Translations under genes and position numbers: made by a program
Source: Astrocystis sublimbata
Lineage: Eukaryota; Ascomycota; Sordariomycetes; Xylariales; Xylariaceae
Assembly: GCA_022453515.1 (NCBI GenBank)
Contig: JAJNNY010000010.1
Span: 248,001 to 312,000 of the forward strand
Direction of reading: 5' to 3'
Length of the DNA stretch: 64,000 bases
In this document: positions 59,851 through 64,000 of the stretch, in pieces
Layout of the letters: each line of letters opens with the position of its first letter
Numbering within the stretch: position 1 is the first letter of the stretch
The notes under the pieces: model-generated
The model's database searches: none
What the model was told of the DNA's origin: nothing
What the model saw: only the letters and a program-made list of their open reading frames with translations

Positions 59851-61050
59851 ATGAGTGAAGAGGGGGACGACGATGACGTTACCATACCAGAACCAGAACC
59901 AGAACCAGAATCATGCATTCCCAAAGAACCTACGTTCCACGGCCGCCTCCGCCTAAATGATTTCATGTTCAATGGGACGAATCACTCAGCATCGCCACAA
60001 GTCACGCGTCGCAGCGCAAGGATGCAGCAATCACTGACTACAACGAGCCTCACTTCAGGGTCTAACACCACGATGGCGCCAATAACACGATCAAAAGACA
60101 CATCACTCACATCCAAGAGGACGGCGCAGAAGCGGAAGGCCCTCAGTCGCGCACCTCGCTCCGATTCACCCTCATCATCCACAAGAGCAACAACAACGAG
60201 CACGGCCCCCAAGGAGGAAGAAGAAGAAAAAGAAGAAGAAGCCGGCTTCCCATCACCACGCAAAAAGCAGCAGCAGCAGCAAAAGAAGAAGAAGCGCACC
60301 GCATCCACCTACGCGCCTCCCTCTACCTACGCCCACCTACCCCCCCTAATCGACGTCATCGCCCCGAACCTGCTCATCCTCTTCATCGGGCTCAACCCGG
60401 GCGTGCAGACGGCGCGGACCGGGCACGCCTACGCGCACCCGTCGAATCTCTTCTGGAAGCTCCTGTACTCCTCCGGCATCACCCCCGTGCCGTGCAAGGC
60501 GGAGGAGGACCGCACGCTGCCCGCGCGCTTCGGCCTGGGCAACACCAACATCGTGGCGCGCCCCAGCCGCAACGGCGCCGAGCTGAGCAAGGCCGAGATG
60601 GACGCCGGCGTCGCCGTCCTCGAGGCCAAGTGCCGCCGCTGGCGGCCCGAGGTCGTCTGCGTCGTCGGCAAGGGCATCTGGGAGAGCGTCTTCCGCGTCT
60701 GGAAGGGCCGGAACCTGGCCAAGGGCGAGTTTGCCTACGGCTGGCAGGACGAACGCATGGGTGCGGTGCCGCCGGCGCGGGACTCTGCGGGTGCGAGGGT
60801 GGGGGCGACGGTCAAGGAGGAGATTGATGAAGCAATTGGGGTCGATGTTGGTGGTGATGGTGAGAATGGTTGCGAGGGAGTGGACGATGGCCCCTGGGAA
60901 GGCTCCAGAATCTTCGTCGCGACGAGCACAAGTGGTCTTGCTGCTAGTCTGCGGCCCGAGGAGAAGGAGAGGATTTGGAAAATCCTTGGTGACTGGTGTG
61001 TTCAGCGAAGGGAAGAGAGAGCTCCAAACCAGGTGAAGATGGAAGCATAA
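59851..61050 (+). CDS. G/T-U mismatch DNA glycosylase (TDG/Mug family)
   Basis: Single exon, 399 aa. The first 160 residues are disordered and charged, with an acidic run (KEEEEEKEEE), a Gln run and a Lys/Arg run at 130-160 that probably acts as a nuclear localisation signal. The uracil-DNA-glycosylase-fold domain spans about 165-390. Motif 1 is FIGLNPGVQTARTGHAYAHP with the catalytic Asn at about residue 182. The family core continues with LFWKLL, LGNTNIVARPS and VVCVVGKGIW. Motif 2, usually NPSGLS in bacterial Mug, reads STSGLAAS here. A poorly conserved acidic insertion (about 310-350) separates them. It should excise thymine or uracil opposite guanine, as S. pombe Thp1 does. In genomes with cytosine deamination such repair counteracts C-to-T change. 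Confidence 0.9.
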   Translation: MSEEGDDDDVTIPEPEPEPESCIPKEPTFHGRLRLNDFMFNGTNHSASPQVTRRSARMQQSLTTTSLTSGSNTTMAPITRSKDTSLTSKRTAQKRKALSRAPRSDSPSSSTRATTTSTAPKEEEEEKEEEAGFPSPRKKQQQQQKKKKRTASTYAPPSTYAHLPPLIDVIAPNLLILFIGLNPGVQTARTGHAYAHPSNLFWKLLYSSGITPVPCKAEEDRTLPARFGLGNTNIVARPSRNGAELSKAEMDAGVAVLEAKCRRWRPEVVCVVGKGIWESVFRVWKGRNLAKGEFAYGWQDERMGAVPPARDSAGARVGATVKEEIDEAIGVDVGGDGENGCEGVDDGPWEGSRIFVATSTSGLAASLRPEEKERIWKILGDWCVQRREERAPNQVKMEA

Positions 61051-61610
61051 ACTGTTCCGTCGCCCTGGCTGCCAGAAACTAATCGGTTATAGTACAATAT
61101 TTTGCCATACCTGATCATTTCCTACAATGATACTGGTTGCCGTTTGAATCACTTCGTGTTGTATGCTCTGATCTTTACTGGCAGTCATAACTTATGTCCT
61201 TGCAACCTGGCTATCGGGCTGTTCACTATGAAAGTGAACGTGGATCAAAATGGTTGAATGTGTTGGGGGCCTACGCATTATCCATAAGAGACTTGCTTAC
61301 TCGTGCTGATAAATGGTCGAGTATAAATATAAAGGTGTTCGTATTCATTTAAAAAAAGCCGTTTGATATATACACGATCCGTTCCCTGTTTCGCAGTGAT
61401 CAATCACATACTGTAATTGAAAACTCCCAAAACGCCAACAAGTGTAGTAGTAGGTAAGCAGCTCGAGCATGGAAAACATCTTGAGCCAAAAAAAAACATG
61501 CAATCTCGCCTAACGTATTCTTTGCGGTCTGGCGTGGTAGCATTAATACATGAATATTGGCGAGGAAATCCTCGAAATCCTCGCTTTTTCTATGAAGCAG
61601 GTCGCATCGA
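61051..61610. other. Intergenic between convergent genes
   Basis: About 0.55 kb shared by the 3' ends of the glycosylase and Gly-rich protein genes. No gene was seen. Confidence 0.6.
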
Positions 61611-62578
61611 TTACATGATGAAGGCAAGAGCCATAGCCATCGTAGCGGCGGGCCACCAGCCGGCGGCCTTGGCCAGGTCCATCATGCTGTTACCGGCATT
61701 CTCGTCGGAGTTCTCGCCCTCCTCTATGCCGTTGATGAAGATGGTCAACTTCTTGGTAGTCTCGTTCGGGGCGACGTCAACGATTGAGTGGTTAAGACCT
61801 TCGTAGGAACCGTTGCCAATGACGCTATCAAAGAAGGACCGGTCACCGGGCTTCTCGTCACAGCCGCATGGTTTGTCGGGGTCGCACACGCAGCTTACGG
61901 GCTTCGTCTCGTTGTGGCCGACCGTAGCGTTGAAGTAGTTGTATTCGTTCTTGTACGGGTAAACGTACACTTCGCGGGAATTGTGGAGGTAGGAGAAGCC
62001 GATGAATGCCAGACTGCCGAGCGCGGCGCCTGCGAGGAGGCCAGGGACGAGACCACTGGGACTTCTTGGGTTTCTTCGAGGGTTATAAGGCTGTGCGGCA
62101 CCTCCGGCGTAGGCTCCGCCGAATCGGGGGTTTCCCTGGCCTGATACTCCTCCTGAATTGGGAGTGCTGAAAAAGTGACGGGTTAGCTTAATGTTGAACA
62201 AAAGACAACCGTTGAAAGCAAGCAGACGAGATGGACATGGCCATGGATTTGCACGTACCCGCGACCACCGCCAGTACCACCAGTACCTCCGCGACCGCCT
62301 CCAGTGCTGCCACCACTCCCTCCAGTGCTGCCGCCGCTGCCGCTGCCGCTGCCGCTGTTGCCTCCTCCGCTGCTACCACCGCCTCCTCCGCGACCACCGC
62401 CGCCGCCGCCACCCTTACGCTTCCATAACTCTTCGTTGGCCGAGCGCTCGGGGTGTGTCTCGGATTCAGGATGTGGTGTCCGGGTGTCTAGACCGGAAAC
62501 TTTGGCTTCGGGAACTGCAACAGCATTGATGCTGTGGGTCAATGCGGCCAAGCCGACGAGAGCGTTGGAGAACTTCAT
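61611..62578 (-). CDS. Secreted Gly-rich protein with C-terminal GPI-type signal
   Basis: Exon 1 is 62578-62259 and exon 2 is 62166-61611, giving 291 aa. The 92-nt intron has a GTACGT donor, a GCTAAC branch and a CAG acceptor; the frame continues from GGRG into TPNSGG. A signal peptide is clear (MKFSNALVGLAALTHSINAVA). A Gly-rich low-complexity stretch of Gly, Ser, Thr and Arg follows (about 54-120). A single hydrophobic segment (GLVPGLLAGAALGSLAFIG) is at about 150-170. A conserved-looking module then contains YPYKNEYNYFN, CVCDPDKPCGCDE and several N-glycosylation sequons. The C-terminus is hydrophobic (AAGWWPAATMAMALAFIM), as in a GPI-attachment signal. I recognise this architecture from uncharacterised fungal surface proteins (a DUF family), not a defined function. 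Confidence 0.82.
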
Positions 62579-64000
62579 TTGCGATTCGCTCGTCTATGAG
62601 TAGATATGGGATCGTTGATTGTCGATTGTTGATTGTTAATGGTTTAAATGTTTATTCGTATCGCGCGTCGAATGAACTAGGCACGCCGAGAATATGGTTC
62701 GTAGGTAGGTAGGATCAGGTCAAGTCTGTGTATGTACCAAGGGAGAAAGAGAAAGCGATTAAAACAGTGTCAAGGGTTTCAGGAAGCAGGGGGGAGGGAG
62801 GCCAACGCTCAAATACTTTGTCATGCGAATCTTAATGAATGAGATTTAGTTCATCTCTGCATGGGTACCTGCTTCGCCTGCCGAGCCTGCTGACCTGGCC
62901 GTTGGTACAAGGGTCGCAGATCTGCAATTACCTATGACGCTTGCAGCAAGGTTTCAAGTCACACTGGTTACCCAAGTACAGCCAGCATCTCTTACGACTC
63001 ATGAGAGCCAGAGCCCCTGCCATGTTGTTGTTGGCACAGCATTTTCAAGTTCAACTCTGGTGCTGCACTGCTGGTATTGTCTGACATGCAGTCGCAGTCT
63101 CACCAGTCGGGTGTCTCTAGGTGAACATACTGTCGACATACTAGGAAGGTCATCATTAGCCTATTACTCGATGTCGCAACGGAAATGCACAATACAGTAA
63201 TGAAGCCATGGCACCGCCCCAAAGTGCAGGGTCCGTCATTGACTGACAGTTGTGACTGGAGTTGCCAAGACAAAAGCCAAGAGGCGATGAATAGCTAGTC
63301 TGCCCACTGCGCAGAAGCTGGAGGGCCCTAGCGAGAGATGCAGTTAGTCTTACTCGTCTTAATTGTGGTGGCAATCTCAGACTCTTTGGAGAGGCGTCGC
63401 GTGATTTGGTGCATCAATCCGCATTCCGTCATCGTACTTGATCGCGCCTGGCGAGGTACACGATGGAGAAGATGTCATTGTTGACTCTTTTAGTAGGTAT
63501 GCTAAAAAGTACGGTCCGAGGCTACTTACGAATAATTTTGTTTCTTTAGGCGTAGTCGGCCATGTTCGGTTCGTCTGGGGTACTTGTACCTGTCTCGGGT
63601 ATTTCTCATTCCGGGGTAGCAGGAAATGCCAATCTGGTTTTGAGGGTGCTCGATGTTGTTCTTGTTACTCGTACGAGTATGCGGTTTGAGCATCGGTAAA
63701 TCGATGGCAGACGGACTCCGGAGTAGGTATGTTTCTCAGTCGAGTAGGTAGTCCAAATTTGATAATTGACAAATACCTCGTCAAGGAGAATGAATTCTGG
63801 TCTTGCTAGGTACCGAGGCTGCCGACATGGCCCTGGGGGCCCTGGCATACCTGGGGCTGGCACATGGCGGTTGGTCGTGGCTGGTTCAAACTAGCCACTC
63901 GAGCCACTCCTCTCAGCCACCTCTCTCTACTATGTAAGCTTTAACCTATTCTAGCCATGCCAAGACAAAGCGTGAGCCAAGCCCCAAACAGCTGGGATAC
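62579..64000. other. Intergenic to window end, no gene seen
   Basis: About 1.4 kb: promoter of the Gly-rich protein gene (runs of TAGGTAGG near 62700) and unassigned sequence. No coding frame with family similarity was seen. Confidence 0.55.

Overview
This window is nuclear DNA of a filamentous ascomycete (Pezizomycotina, most likely Sordariomycetes). The evidence is short introns (about 50-170 nt) with GTANGT or GTGAGT donors and CTAAC/CTGAC branch sites, a Rab4/Ypt4-type GTPase, a Pth11-like rhodopsin-fold membrane protein, a Mug/TDG glycosylase, a WSC-domain cell-wall protein and AT-rich repeat islands of the kind left by repeat-induced mutation. I read the gene models by hand: each splice was chosen so that the reading frame and the protein-family sequence both continue. 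There are 20 protein genes, one of them running off the left edge. No convincing rRNA, tRNA or CRISPR was found.

Layout. 1-3.1 kb: a head-to-head pair, an unrecognised protein on the minus strand (partial) and a stand-alone retropepsin-like protein on the plus strand. 3.1-15.1 kb: a roughly 12 kb gene desert holding one miniature inverted-repeat element with target-site duplication (7310-7644), simple repeats, a 32-C homopolymer, and then the promoter and long leader of a G1 cyclin. 15-19 kb: G1 cyclin and ribosomal protein RPS2 (uS5). 20-24.3 kb: a large secreted Ser/Thr/Pro-rich WSC protein. 25-34.5 kb: metabolic genes, namely mercaptopyruvate sulfurtransferase, a glutathione S-transferase, xylitol dehydrogenase and an intracellular GH2 beta-mannosidase. 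35.9-41 kb: Rab4-like GTPase, a mitochondrial-type 3-hydroxyacyl-CoA/17beta-HSD10-like short-chain dehydrogenase and a double-stranded-RNA-binding-domain protein. 41.6-47.6 kb: an accessory block with a D-2-hydroxyacid dehydrogenase, a seven-helix Pth11-like protein and a P-loop sulfotransferase-like protein. 48.9-50.3 kb: an AT-rich fold-back element with TA flanks and a 462 bp core ending TGTTG...CAACA. 50.6-62.6 kb: PX-domain (Ypt35-like) protein, Sym1/Mpv17, a FAR1-type (transposase-derived) DNA-binding protein, UDP-GlcNAc pyrophosphorylase, a thymine-DNA-glycosylase homologue and a Gly-rich GPI-type surface protein. 62.6-64 kb: no gene seen.

How the genes work together. Most are unrelated housekeeping loci. 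UAP1 (UDP-GlcNAc supply for chitin and GPI anchors), the WSC protein and the Gly-rich GPI-type protein all serve the cell wall. Xylitol dehydrogenase and beta-mannosidase both belong to plant-polysaccharide sugar use and are convergent neighbours. The most unusual items are the orphan retropepsin-like gene, the fold-back element with a nested LTR-like core, the truncated MULE-like transposase-derived regulator, the desert and uORF upstream of the cyclin, and two GC-AG introns.
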